The notes beneath the pieces were generated by a model, which was not told the origin of the DNA, did no database searches, and saw only the letters and a program-made list of their open reading frames with translations. A program made the position numbers and the translations under genes. DNA of 64,000 bases from Deinandra increscens subsp. villosa (Eukaryota > Streptophyta > Magnoliopsida > Asterales > Asteraceae): positions 23,270,275 to 23,334,274 of the forward strand of contig JBCNJP010000017.1 of NCBI GenBank assembly GCA_039602395.1. Reading direction: 5' to 3'. Below are positions 12,201-23,435 of this stretch, piece by piece (position 1 is the stretch's first letter; each line of letters starts with the position of its first letter).

Positions 12201-13043
12201 TTGTAGTTGACCATCAATACATAATCGTATTGTCTTGAGTTTTGATTCTGACTAGAGGAGATCCAATTGTAGTTCCCATTTTAAAGAGTGACAGCCTCTT
12301 GAAGAACCAGTATCTTCAAAATTTCTAGAACTATTTCCAGCAATAAATGTTGTTAGAGGTAAAATGTTGTTGAAGGTGATAAACCAAAACCACTTGGTTT
12401 AGATTCAGAATTGATGCTTGTTGAATTCTCACCATGATACAATTAAGAATTTTACAGCTGAGCAGTTGATTTGTTTCCATTCAGCATTTCCATTTCTCTA
12501 CCATGAAGTTTGCTTGTTAAATCATGAAATGATAATGTCGAGAATTTTTTGTCATGAGTAATTAATAAGACATAATTCTCCAATTTTTGTGGTAAAGCTT
12601 CTAACAACTTTTCTTTCAACTCTTCCTCGGTCTTTTCAACACAACCCATTTTCAATTCACTGATCATACGTGAGAACCTGGATACATGACCATAGATATG
12701 TTCTTTATCATAATGTTGAAAGTTTTCAAACTCTTTGTTGAGCACCTTTCGTTTGCTCTTTTTGTACTCATTATTTCCTTCACATCTTGCAGCTAAAGCA
12801 TCCCATAATTTTTTTAGATTTTGTACATGAACTAAATTGATGCAATAACTCTTTTGGTAATGCCATGGTAAGATAACCATAAGCTTTCTTTTCGAGTTTA
12901 TAACTTTTTTTTCATCAGATGTGAAATCTTTTAATTCTTTAACTTCTCCTCCAGCATCAACAGGACTTATAATCTTGTTCAATTAAAATCCACAAATCAA
13001 TATCATTTGTACTGATGTATGCGATATCTTTGTTTCCAGTTGT
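9215..13043 (-). pseudogene. Copia III gag, main part (decayed)
   Basis: Reading from 13043 leftwards: an N-terminal Copia gag domain with WKQR and DLWILIE-like motifs (UBN2-type; open piece 12452-12982), a region open at 11858-12097, a first CCHC knuckle near 11230-11275 with an internal stop, a long glutamate/lysine-rich coiled coil (open pieces at 10317-10502 and 10138-10320), and a second intact knuckle CX2CX4HX4C at 9341-9382. Many stops and frameshifts interrupt it. Gag would form the particle and bind the RNA. Two knuckles separated by a coiled coil match my recollection of Sirevirus gags. The first codons lie beyond the Athila insertion at 26630-26742. Confidence 0.75.
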
Positions 13044-13048
13044 GATAA

Positions 13049-14821
13049 TGATGTGTTGCAAAACACATGGGTTTTCCTTTACGTTTTTGGGTCGTTTTGT
13101 GAGTCTTTTGAGTCATTTTACGTAGGTTTTTAGTTCTTTGTGATTATTAGTGTCTTAATGTATGTTTCGTGTTGAATTTGTAGTTTTAGTGCAGTTCCCG
13201 AGAGAAAACGAGCATTGGAAAAGAACTGAGGAGTAAAAGAGACAAAAGTGCTGGGAAATATGCACTGGACGTATTGCCTAGTGCTTCTGAAGATCCAGGC
13301 GATACGCGAGCTACATGAAAGTCAAAGGCGGTGCATTATACGTTGACCCGACTGTTTTGTCGCTAAGCGGCCTCAGGCGTATCGCTTGCTGATCAAGGCT
13401 CCTCCAAGCATATGGTAAAATTCCGGGAAAACCTAGAAATTCAATTATAAATACAACGTGAGGGTTCCAGTCGAATAACTTCAATTCTGCCGTAACTCAG
13501 AACCCTTGGAGACGATTCTGAAGCTGCTGATCGAGGAGGAATCCATCGGAGAACTAGGAGCCAATCATTCAACACCGATTTCGGTTTCCGGGTTCCTATT
13601 CGATCTTGATTTTCATTTTTGTTATTAGACCAGATCATGTTCTTGACTGAATTTACTGTTAGTATTATGATCTCAGACATGTTAATTGTTCTTGGCTAGT
13701 TCTATTGTACCACTTAGACCGTTTGATGATTAGTTAATATTTTTTGACTTTTCTTGATTATGACGATTGTTTGATGTGTTGATAATCTATTGCAATCCCT
13801 TTAATTTTCTATGACTGTTGCATATGCATATTGCAATTAGGGTTTTGATTGTCAATTGGTGTTTGTGTTGCCTACGAATGCCTTTCGGGTTGGGTAATGC
13901 ATCTAAAGATGTTGGCTTTAGGGTTTTCATCTAAGGAATAGTTTAGGAGACGTCCCGAACTAGAACATTGATTAATAATTAGTATCTTGATTGTTATATT
14001 ATGCCTTGTTCACAACTTAAAAGGGGATAAACTTGTCAACTAGTTGGGTTGGTTAATTGTCTAGATCAGGATTGTCTCAAAAGGAAGTCCCCTAGATTAG
14101 TTAGTTAAATTTCTAGTTGTGACCTTCATAGTGGTTAAAGGTAGCTCCTTTTGCCTTAAGGTGCCTTAGATTGATTTCGCGAGTGGTTAGGGTAATTGAA
14201 TTGGGATATACTTAAAAGGTGAACCAATTAATCGAGCGGTAGAATTATTGGTTAGGGTGAACTAACAAATCAGTGAGCATTTTCCAACCATTAGGATTCT
14301 TATCAGTTACGTCCGGAGAGGATTTCGGGGGCTCATAGGTTTTCTATAGGTTGCATCTTTAGATTCTGATTAGTTCATAATTGTCATAGTCAAGGGAAGC
14401 CGTAAGCATTAACTAGGATTCTAGGTCTAGGTGGTATTTTGCATCATATCTGGTTTTCGTCTCTAGGTTTTGTGTTGTTGGTTTACTTTCCTTTTTAGTA
14501 ATTTCTATTTTGAGCAGTTTCTATTTTTAGTAAATTTTAATAATTTAGTTAATTTTAACTTAGTTAGTTTTAGTTAATTTAATTAGTTAATTACTTATTC
14601 AAAACAAAATCCAACCAATTAATCAGTAATTTATTTTTTTTAGTTAATTTTGTCTTTTTAGTGTCTCTAGGGTTCGACCTCGGTTTACCGATAGCTATTC
14701 TACATTCGATAGGTTCGCTTTCCTGTTGAGTCGGTCTAGTTTTAGGTTAATTGGGTTTAATTTAGTATGTCTAGGTCTAGGATAATTTAATTTATTTTTA
14801 TAGATCGATTTTTGCACATCA
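13049..14821 (+). mobile_element. 5' LTR of Athila
   Basis: The LTR is 1773 bp. It holds decayed motif units of the AGGCGTATCGCCT family (about 13271-13412), a TATA box at 13445-13453 and the shared LTR-end module at 14661-14723. Compared with the 3' LTR, several motif units have lost CG dinucleotides (for example GACGTATTGCCT), in line with methylation-driven decay. ORF 13441-13680 is not a gene. Confidence 0.93.
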
Positions 14822-14827
14822 AGTTTT

Positions 14828-14842
14828 TGGCGCCGTTGCCGG
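14828..14842 (+). other. Primer-binding site, tRNA-Asp
   Basis: TGGCGCCGTTGCCGG begins six bases after the 5' LTR end. It is complementary to the 3' end of plant tRNA-Asp (which ends in CCGGCAACGGCGCCA), the primer used by Athila elements. It marks where minus-strand DNA synthesis starts. Confidence 0.92.
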
Positions 14843-15043
14843 CTACACTTGGCAATAGCGAAATTAACTTTGATTTTTAAATTAGGATTAATTGTGTGCT
14901 TTTTCTTTTTATATTCGTGCTTAGTTAATTTAATTTTAATTGTTACCTTAGGTTTTAATTGTGTCTTCAATTTTTTTCTGCCTTATTTCGTGTGCCTTAG
15001 TTAAATTAGGTTTAATTATTTTTCTTGTGTGTTTTTCTAGTTT

Positions 15044-16700
15044 ATGCCACATACCCGTTCAAAAGGATCACCTGAATTTTCTGCTACTGCCGAACCCGAG
15101 AGAGATATCCACGAGCGTATAGGTGAGTTTCGTGAGAAACTGAGAGTCATTCGCGACAGTAAGGTACACACCCCTAAAACCGCTTCTCGTTTACTTCCAC
15201 CCATTCCATTAACCGATTTAAATATGGCTGCTAGGCATACTGTTCATGAAATAGCTAGTGACGGAGTCGTAAACGCTAGGTTTTCCATTGCACCAACCAC
15301 CATTGCTAACACTGCCAACTAGCAAATTCCCTCTCATGTACTTTAACACCTTGACCCAAACCATTCAATTCCATGGCCTAGACGAGGAGGACGCACCCAC
15401 TCATTTATCTCGATTCGTGCGTATCTGTGCCACTTTTGGTCTCAATGGCGTTCAACCAGAAACTGTCTACCTTCGCTTGTTTCCATTTTCGCTCACCGCC
15501 CGTGCTACCCAATGGCTTGAAACCTTGCCCGCTAACTCGATTGCCACGTGGGACGATCTTCAACAAAAATTCCTAAAAAAAATATCACTCGCCAGCAAAA
15601 GCCGCACGTATTAGGGAGAAAATTCACTCATTTCACATGGACCCCGACGAGCCATACTACCTCGCGTACGAGCGTTTCAACACCCTCCTGAGTAAATGTC
15701 CACAACATGGTTTGACTGACTGGGCCATAATCGAAAAATTCTATACCGGTCTTACCTACGAGACGCAAAAACAATTCAATATTTATGCAGGGGGACACAT
15801 GATGGAGAAGCTAAGTATAGACGAGTGCAAGAGCCTTTTCGAGAGTTTTGCTTTAGTCGAGTAGCAGAACCCCGGTGATCGTAGGCCACTTTAGCTCCAA
15901 CAAAACCTTCACTTTCTACATCTTGGGGGGTTCACCACGTGATTCTAACACGGTTGCCCAGGCTTAGCTTGATGCACTGCAGAAACAAATCAACGACATC
16001 AAACTCCAACAACGGGCGAAATGTGAGTTATGTCGTGGAGGTCATGACACCATCGACTGCCCACTTGCCACCCAGGAGCAGGTGGATTTCATTTCTAACC
16101 GAAACCAGTTCGGTAACTTTTTTCAGTCGGGGTGGAAGACCAACCCAAATTCTGGTTGGCGGGGTGGCGCAAACCCTTCGGGTTTTCAATCGCGTCAAAA
16201 CCAGGATGGCGGGGGTGATGCAGGGTCAAGTATGAAGAAGATTGAGGAGATGCTGGCTACGCAAATGAATATGCTAAATCAGATCGTGAATCGAGATCAG
16301 GAGACGCAGCAGAAGTTGAAGAAAAACGACACACTCTTTAGGAACCAACATTCGGCCTTTCTAGATTTACAGCGTTCCGTAGGAGACATAGGAAAATAAG
16401 TTTCTGAGTTAGTGAATAAGGGGGGATCATTTTCTGGTAGTACACAAACCAACCCTAGTGCGACCCTTGAGGCAGTGACTACACGTAGTGGCAGAGGCGG
16501 AGAGCAAGACCCACCAGCGAAGGAGGAAGAGCCGGTGGATGAGGAGATCGAGATGGAGACTCCAGATGGGAAGGCACACCCGAGGCTAGTCCAAGCAAGT
16601 ACATAGCCAACCTCCGAGTCTCCTCCACCTAAGGCAGCAGAGAAGAAGAAGAAGAAGAAGAAGGAAGAAATTAGAGCCGAAGTAGATAACCGCTGAGGAT
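15044..16700 (+). pseudogene. Athila gag (broken)
   Basis: The start codon at 15044 begins MPHTRSKGS. A frameshift or stop near 15320 separates the N-terminal part (15044-15322) from the capsid-like retrotransposon gag domain (LRLFPFSLTARATQWL, in 15288-15614), which continues at 15637-15864. A CX2CX3HX4C knuckle (CELCRGGHDTIDC) is at about 16023-16061, followed by a glycine/asparagine-rich stretch and a helical segment (16226-16399). The C-terminal linker ends in a run of AAG lysine codons near 16645. Several stops (15320, 15612, 15862, 16397) prevent a full product. It would have been the particle protein. Confidence 0.88.
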
Positions 16701-16764
16701 TTGAGGCGAGTCCCCTACCCCGCCCGTCTCATCCAACAGATGTATTTGAGAGAGTACGGTCAGT

Positions 16765-17021
16765 TCCTTGACATGTTCAAACCACGCGTTGGCGGATCTA
16801 GGAGCTAACATTAATTTGATGCCTTATTCGATTTATGAGAAGCTAGGCTTAGGAGATCCGACTCCTACACGCATGAGCATCTCCTTAGCGGTTAAATATC
16901 CACGGGGAGTTGTGGAAAACTTTTTGGTAAAGGTTGATAGATTTGTTTTCCCCATGGAATTTGTGATCATGGACATGGGGAGGTAGATGAAAAATGTCCA
17001 CTCATCCTAGGACATCCCTTT
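16765..17021 (+). pseudogene. Athila aspartic protease
   Basis: The open stretch 16768-16986 has the retropepsin signature ALADLGANINLMPYS around the catalytic Asp-Leu-Gly-Ala, followed by the KYPRGVVEN and FVIMDM blocks typical of Athila proteases. A stop and frameshift follow at 16984. The flap-side LGHPFLRTA block continues in the next reading frame at about 17005-17035. The enzyme would process Gag-Pol. Confidence 0.87.
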
Positions 17022-18902
17022 TTGCGCACTGCCAAGGCATTGATCGATGTCTATGACTGGAAGATTACACTTCGTGTAGGGGATGAGACGATCACATTCG
17101 ATATCATGCAGTCCATGAAATATTCCGTAGGTCAGGACGATTCTGTCTACTTCATTGATACTTTCATTTCCCATATGGATATGTGCCTAGACTACATTTG
17201 TGGAGCAGATTTGGTTAGGAGTGGGAGTGAGACCCCGGTGAGTGAGAACCGGGAGGTCGATGATGAGGCTCACCAGGTGCATGTCTCGACTGAGGTAGTA
17301 GAGGAGTGTTCTGAGGTTTTTGAGGTTAGTGGAGTTGAGGAATTAGGAGAGAAACCATCTTTAGAGGAACCACCAGTCTTAGAGCTTAAGGAGTTACCGT
17401 CCCATTTAGAGTACGCATTCTTAGAAGGTGAGTCTCGTTTGCCCGTCATCATTTCTGCCACAGGAGAGAAGAAGAAGTTTATACAGGTTCTGCGAACGCA
17501 CAAGCAGGCGATTGCGTGGAGATTGTCTGATATTAAGGGTATAAGCCCTTTGTTTTGCACGCATCGCATACTCATGGAGGATGAGTATAAACCTGTTGTC
17601 CAACCTCAGAGGCGCTTGAATCCAAACATGAAGGAGGTTGTGAAGAAGGAAGTTCTCAAACTACTGGATGCGGGATTGATTTATCCGATTTCCGATTCTA
17701 CATGAGTTAGCCCAGTCCAGGTAGTTTCAAAGAAGGGGGGTATAACGGTTGTGATGAATGAGAAACATGAGTTGATCCCGAGTAGGACCGTCACAGGATG
17801 GAGAGTGTCTATAGATTACTGTAAGCTTAACGATGCCACTAGGAAAGACCACTTCCCATTACCCTTTATCGATCGAATGTTGGAGCGTTTTTCGGGTCAG
17901 CAGTACTACTATTTTCTTGACTGATTTTCTGGTTATTTCCAAATTCCTATTGCACCCGAGGATCAGGAGAAAACCACCTTCACATGCCCGTATGGTACCT
18001 TCGCGTAGCGTCGTATGCCATTCAGGTTATGTAACGCTCCAGCCACATTTCAGAGGTGTATGGTGGCCATTTTCCAGGACATGCTCGAGACTTCCATGGA
18101 GGTATTTATGGACGATTTTTCTGTTTTCGGGAGTTCTTTCGATCAGTGTTTAGGTAATTTGGAGAGGATGTTAGCTAGGTGCATAGAGACCAAACTCATG
18201 CTGAATTGGGAGAAATGTCATTTCATGGTCACTGAGGTATAGTTTTAGGTCATAAGATTTCTCATGTAGGTATTGAGATCAATAGAGCTAAGATTGAGAT
18301 AATTAGCAAACTTCCACCACCCACTAGTGTCAAATCTGTTAGGAGTTTCTTAGGTCACGCAGGGTTCTACCGTAGGTTCATTAAGGATTTCTCCAAAATC
18401 ACAAGACCCATAACCCGTCTTTTAGAGAAGGATGTTGTTTTTGAGTTTGATGAGAGTTATTTAAAGGCGTTTGAGTTTCTGAAATAGAGGTTAGTGAGTG
18501 CGCCTATTCTGATAGCCCCCGATTGGAGTTTACCGTTTGAGCTTATGTGCGACGCTAGTGACTTTGCGGTAAGGACAGTTTTAGGACAATGTAGGGACAA
18601 ACACATCCATCCCAGTTATTACACAAGTAAGACCTTAGACAATACGTAGGAAAATTACACGGCCACAGAAAAGGAACTTCTCGCCGTTGTTTACGCATTT
18701 GACAAATTTCGTTCTTACCTCGTTCTGTCCAAAACCATCGTTTACACCGACCACGCTGCATTGCGATACTTGTTTGCGAAGAAGGACGCGAAACCTTGTC
18801 GGATTAGGTGGATTCTTTTGTTGTCTGAGTTTGATATAGAGATTAGGGATAAGAAGGGGGCGGAGAATGTAGCGGCCGACCACTTGTCGCGCCTTGAGTA
18901 TC
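17022..18902 (+). pseudogene. Athila reverse transcriptase and RNase H
   Basis: The open stretch 17022-17705 runs from the end of protease through an acidic linker to the start of the RT domain (HRILMEDEYKPVVQPQRRLN). In-frame stops follow, at 17703 (in place of a conserved Trp), near 17923 and near 18007. The polymerase active site FMDDFSVFG is intact at 18105-18131. A shift near 18240 precedes the connection domain and RNase H (FELMCDASDFAV near 18538, then the DHLSRLE block at about 18879-18899). The protein would copy the RNA and degrade the template. At least eight lesions are present. Confidence 0.88.
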
Positions 18903-20304
18903 CCGAGAGAGAGAAGTTCAGGGAAGAGAGAATAGAAGATACATTTCCCATAGCGAGTGTGATGGTTGCTAGTGAGGAGTTTGTAGGAGTCACGAGTGCT
19001 GAGGAACAGGGTATGCCATGGTTTTCTGATATAGCTAATTATTTAGCTCATGGTACGATCTTGGATGATTTGACGTCCCAACAGAGGAGGAAATTTCTTA
19101 ACGATTCTAAACATTATATTTGGGATAGTCCTTATTTGTTTCGGATTGGGATAGTTGGTTCTTTTAGGAGATGTGTGAGTCGTGAGGAGGGATTAGAGAT
19201 TCTTAAGAATTGTCATGAGGGTTTAGTAGGTGGACATTTGGGGCCTTCTTATTCGGCTAAAAAAGTGTTAGATTCATGTTTTTATTGGCCGACATTGTTT
19301 AAGGATGCTCATGAGTTGGTTAGGAAGTGTGATGCGTGTCAGAGAGCAGGTAACATCTCATTCCGGAATGAGATGCCCCAACACCCTATCCAAGGGGTTG
19401 AAGTGTTTGATATTTGGGGCATCGATTTCATGGGGCCATTCCCCACGTCCCGGGGGAATCGGTACATCCTCGTTACGATTGATTATGTCTCTAAGTGGGT
19501 TGAGGCTCAACCCTTGCCTACTAATGATGCACGAGTGGTAGTGATATTTTTGAGGACACTGTTTAGTAGGTTTGGAACCCCTAAAGTGTTGATTAGTGAT
19601 AGGGGCACGCATTTTTGCAATGCCCAAATGGAGAAGGTTTTAGCTAGATATGGAGTGAATCATAGGACATCGACCGCTTATCATCCACAAACGAGCGGTC
19701 AAGTGGAGAATGCTAACAGGGGGGTGAAGAGGATTTTGGAGAAAACTGTTGGAGCAAATCGCAAGGATTGGTTCGATAAGTTAGATGGCGCGTTATGGGC
19801 TATTCGGTCTGCTTTCAAAACACCCATAGGAACCACACCCTTCATGATGGTTTATGGGAAAACGTGTCATTTGCCGGTTGAGTTAGAACATAAAGCATAT
19901 TGGGCTATTCGATCAATCAATCTTGATTTAGCCAAGGCGTCTAAGAGCTGGTTTCTCCAAATTCATGAGGTAGAGGAGCTTAGGAATGAAGCATATGATA
20001 GGTCTTGGGGTTATACGGAACGCACGAAGGCGTTGCATGATAGTAAGTTGAGATGTAGGAAAGAGTTTAAGTGTGGGATAGAGTTTTGCTATATGATTCT
20101 CGTCTTAGACTTTTTTCAGGTAAGTTAAAATCCCGATGGAGAGGACCTTATGTTGTTAAGGAGGTGTTCCCGTATGGAACGGTTCAGTTAGAGTCGGATA
20201 GTGGAGTTTGGAAAGTGAACGGTCATAGATTGAAGCATTACATAGGAGGACCGGTAGAGATGGATGAGGAGAACGTGGTTCTCCACAACATTGATGGAGA
20301 ATGA
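18903..20304 (+). pseudogene. Athila integrase
   Basis: An open stretch at 18761-20128 holds the whole catalytic core and is the best preserved gene here. Counted from 18761, the zinc-binding pair His152/His159 and Cys190/Cys193 is intact. The catalytic triad is Asp222 (IDFMGP), Asp280 (LISDRGTHF) and Glu316 (TSGQVENANR), with the canonical 35 residues between the last two. A frameshift near 20100 moves the C-terminal part (RWRGPYVVKEV, GPY/F-like) to 20071-20304. It would insert the DNA copy into the genome. The start of the ORF overlaps the end of RNase H because both belong to one polyprotein. Confidence 0.9.
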
Positions 20305-20617
20305 GTGAAGGAGGTAAGTACTCGGTGAAAATCCGAGTTGTAGAGTTTGTATAGTAGCTGCATGCTTGTTTTTATTACTTTCGTGTGTTTGTGTTTTTTT
20401 TTTTCGTTTTTCGGTTTTTGCGTTTGTGTGTTTGTTGATGTTTCAGGGATTTGAAGATTGCTGCAAGCACAAATTCATGCGGAAATGGAGCCCCAGGTAT
20501 GTCTTGGTTAGTATTAAATTGTAGGACTTGAAAAACCAGGGTGATGAAAGTTTTTGAAAACACTGAAAAAATGGCTAAGTATGGGAAATCTCAAATATCC
20601 CCTGGAAATATCGTTCT

Positions 20618-20770
20618 AGGCGTATCGCCTGGGTTGAGCCTTACTCCATGCGGTACGCTTGGGGAGAGGGTCAAGAGGTCGTCTATGGTCTGTAGGCGTA
20701 TCGCCTCCTGTGGTGTTAGCGATACGCTTGCAAGTCACCGACCAAGAAAAAAGTATCTAGGTTTAAAAAC
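20618..20770 (+). promoter_or_regulatory. Second, internal copy of the LTR motif array before the env-like ORF
   Basis: AGGCGTATCGCCT occurs perfectly at 20618-20630 and 20694-20706, with variants GCGGTACGC at 20650 and AGCGATACGCTT at 20718-20729. These are the motifs of the LTR array (25041-25195). A TATA-like TTTAAAAAC lies at 20762-20770, about 33 bp after the last unit. In the LTR the last unit ends about 33 bp before TATA. The surrounding sequence is otherwise not LTR-like. An internal promoter for the env-like gene is inferred. Confidence 0.5.
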
Positions 20771-21856
20771 TTTCCCTGTCGGCTTACCCCCATTCACCCC
20801 CAACCCTTTTCTTTCCCTAATTTCACCCTCTCACCCACCCACCTCCGCTACCATAATCGACACCCACCGTTGCCCTTATCTGCTCGCCACCACTTTATCA
20901 CGGCTACCCATCACCCGCTGACCACCTTACACCACCTCTGCCTCCCTTCACCCACATTCACCTACCAGATCTACACACCACTGCCACCCTCTTCCATTTA
21001 CAACCACCTAACCACCAACTACGCCGACCACCAGCCCACCGGTCGCCGCCCCTCGTTCCACTTTCCTTTAACGTATCCACGACCGATCAAAACCCTAATT
21101 CCGCCATTGCCATCCACTGCCACCGCCACTGTAGGAGTTCCGGCGAGCCGTCGCGGCTGCTTCAGGGATTCCACAACCCGATTTCTTTTCTTCTTGCTTA
21201 AATTCGCGATTTCAGGTATGTTCTCAACCCCCTGTTTCTCTAATTTTGATTCTATGTGTCTGTTTTCTGCTGTTCTACATGTCGTTTTCCCTTTTGTGTA
21301 TGAATTGGGTATTGATTCTTATGTATCTATGTGTGAGAGATTGATTTGGGTCTGATGGAAACACTAATCTGAGTTTGGTTCTGAATATCTTAACTGCTCT
21401 TTTTCTGAGCTTGATGGTTTTAGAGTGTGACATAGTAACTAAATTGGATGGTTTGGGGTTGATAATTTCGGGTCCGAAATGGTACATATGGTTCTTTATG
21501 GTTTGGGAATAAAGTTAGGACTGAATAGGGGTTGGCAATTGTTTGAGTATATGTGTTTGGACACAACTGTTGGTAGCTACTGGTCGTTTCGTGTCTACAT
21601 TTCTTAGCAAGTCAGAGTTTTGGTTGTTATTATGATTATGTAGTAAAGTTTTGACTGGGTTGGTATTGGCATGGTTAAACGGCCTGTTTTGAATTGGAAT
21701 TGTGCAATTTTGTCAGGTTTTGATGAAGAAATGTTTTGAACAGTAAACGAAGGAGTCATGCCCAATTTTTTTGTAAAAATTGTCGTTTTCTTTATTTAGG
21801 TTGGTTTGAGTCGTTTTTTTTTTCATTCTGATTTCTTTTAATATATTTAATTGTTT

Positions 21857-21904
<48 letters not shown>

Positions 21905-21984
21905 AAATGTCAAAAAAATTTTAAAAAAAAATAGTTTGTGATTGTGTATTGTTTGGATATCACTGTTGAATCTATTTTGCAGGT
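20771..21984 (+). other. Pyrimidine-rich leader and predicted intron of the env-like transcript
   Basis: 20771-21215 is C- and T-rich, free of pol similarity, and contains ORFs of no recognisable family (20541-20921, 20870-21355). A donor TTCAG/GTATGT at 21215/21216 and an acceptor TTTTGCAG at 21975-21982 bound a 767-nt, T-rich interval that ends two bases before the env-like ATG (21985). The interval contains an (AT)n run (21861-21892). Spliced env-like mRNAs are known for some plant Gypsy elements such as barley BAGY-2. The splice here is a prediction. Confidence 0.45.
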
Positions 21985-23225
21985 ATGGACGCTTCCGGTA
22001 GCGGGACGAGAAAGAAGCAAAAGACGACAAAGACTATCCATGACACGTCGGGGATCCAGTATTTAGCACAGGAGGTTTTACCGGATTACGAGGTGGAGCT
22101 GCCTCTGGTTGAGGACCGTCGGATTAAGGACCATACCCTGTTACAGTTTCAGGGTACTTATGAGGGTGAGAGATGTGAGGTATTCGTGCGCCTAGACTTG
22201 CTCAAGCATAGGACTCTTGATTGGGATCTGATGGATAGGATGGGAGCGAGGGCTAGGTTAGAGTAGCTATTAGATGAGAGGTGGAGGAGAGTCTTGGCTT
22301 GTGATGGACCCCAGTACCGGGAGCTGACCGTGGAGTTCCATTCGACGTGGAAGTATGATCTGAAGGAGTTTGATTCCCCGGTTACTATTTCATTTGCTCT
22401 GGGTAGGCAATTGTTTGAGATGAGCATGCCTCAGTTTGCTGTCGCTTTAGGTTTTTATACATAGGAGGAGGTTGCTACATCTGCGTTTAGGAGGAGTTTG
22501 AGGGGTACGGCAAAGAAGGCCAAGGAGTTATATGTGATAGATGGTCATTTGAGGTCTTTCTGGGAGACGATTTTTGATACGCCGTACACGACCGGGTTGG
22601 TTGCTTCTTCGATTAGCGATCCATTTTTTAGGTATGTTCATAGGATTTTGGCATGTTCACTAATTGGTAGACGTGTTGGGGCTGAGAAGATTAACATGTT
22701 GGACTTGTTTTGTTTGAGGTCGTTGGTGGAGAGACACCCGACCAACCTCGCTATGGTTTTCATTCAGTCAGTTGCCCGGCCCCGAAAGGGGGGCCGGAGG
22801 TGAGGTTGGATCTGGGCCCGTATATTGGTAGGTTGGCTGATCACTTGGGAGTGTTGGAGAGATATAGGCCTTTGCATTTGACCGCTGGACCACCGACATT
22901 TCCGTATAGTTTATTGGATATGCGGAAGGCTGGTTTTTGTCCCTTTGATGATCCACCGAGATGGGTTGAGGTTGGAGCTCTTGTGAGGAGGAGGATTCCA
23001 CAGAGGGCTGAGAGGCCTCCGGTTGTTAGACCCATTAGAGAGCCAAGAGCTGAGCCGTTGACATTATATGCTGTTAGGGATGAGATGATTATGAGGATGG
23101 ATCTGCAGGGTCGGGCTATTAGGAGTTTGTTCATTGCCCAGGGATTCGAGGTGCCTGATTTCTTCCGTGAGCCTGAGGCTAGAGATGACGAGCCTGATGA
23201 TTCTGATGATTATGTTGAGGAGTAG
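21985..23225 (+). pseudogene. Athila env-like ORF (ATHILA ORF-1 family)
   Basis: The ORF starts MDASGSGTRKKQKTTK, a basic N-terminus. A block around EFHSTWKYDL and FEMSMPQFAVALGFY resembles the ATHILA ORF-1 / plant transposon-protein family. In-frame stops are at about 22264 and 22462, and a frameshift lies in the G-run near 22790-22796, moving the rest to 22710-23225. The C-terminus is acidic (DDEPDDSDDYVEE). The third ORF of Athila elements is called env-like from its position. No signal peptide or membrane segment is visible within the ORF as annotated. Its role is unknown. Confidence 0.82.
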
Positions 23226-23435
23226 GGAGTTGGATACAGTATTTTGACGGCAACAGCCATTTTGATCGGTTATTTCACATCCTTGTACTTTTTCTTTATT
23301 TTTGTTTTTATCATCATGGTCTGTACCAATATTATAATATTCAGCTACTTGGGAGTTTGTACGGGGTTAACCGGTTGGGTGGTTTGTTTGATATCTATAT
23401 ATGCTGCTGTGATTTTGGTTTGTCTTGTTTGTTAA
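23226..23435 (+). other. In-frame hydrophobic stretch after the env-like stop codon
   Basis: After the amber stop of the env-like ORF the same frame stays open for about 70 codons to 23435 and encodes a strongly hydrophobic segment with room for two membrane helices. The DNA is T-rich, which by itself yields Phe, Ile and Leu codons, so this may be coincidence. It has no start codon of its own. Confidence 0.3.

Noticed and set aside
20541..21355. ORFs 20541-20921 and 20870-21355 as an additional Athila gene
   Set aside because: Their composition follows the C/T-rich leader, they overlap each other in different frames, and the second runs through the predicted splice donor.
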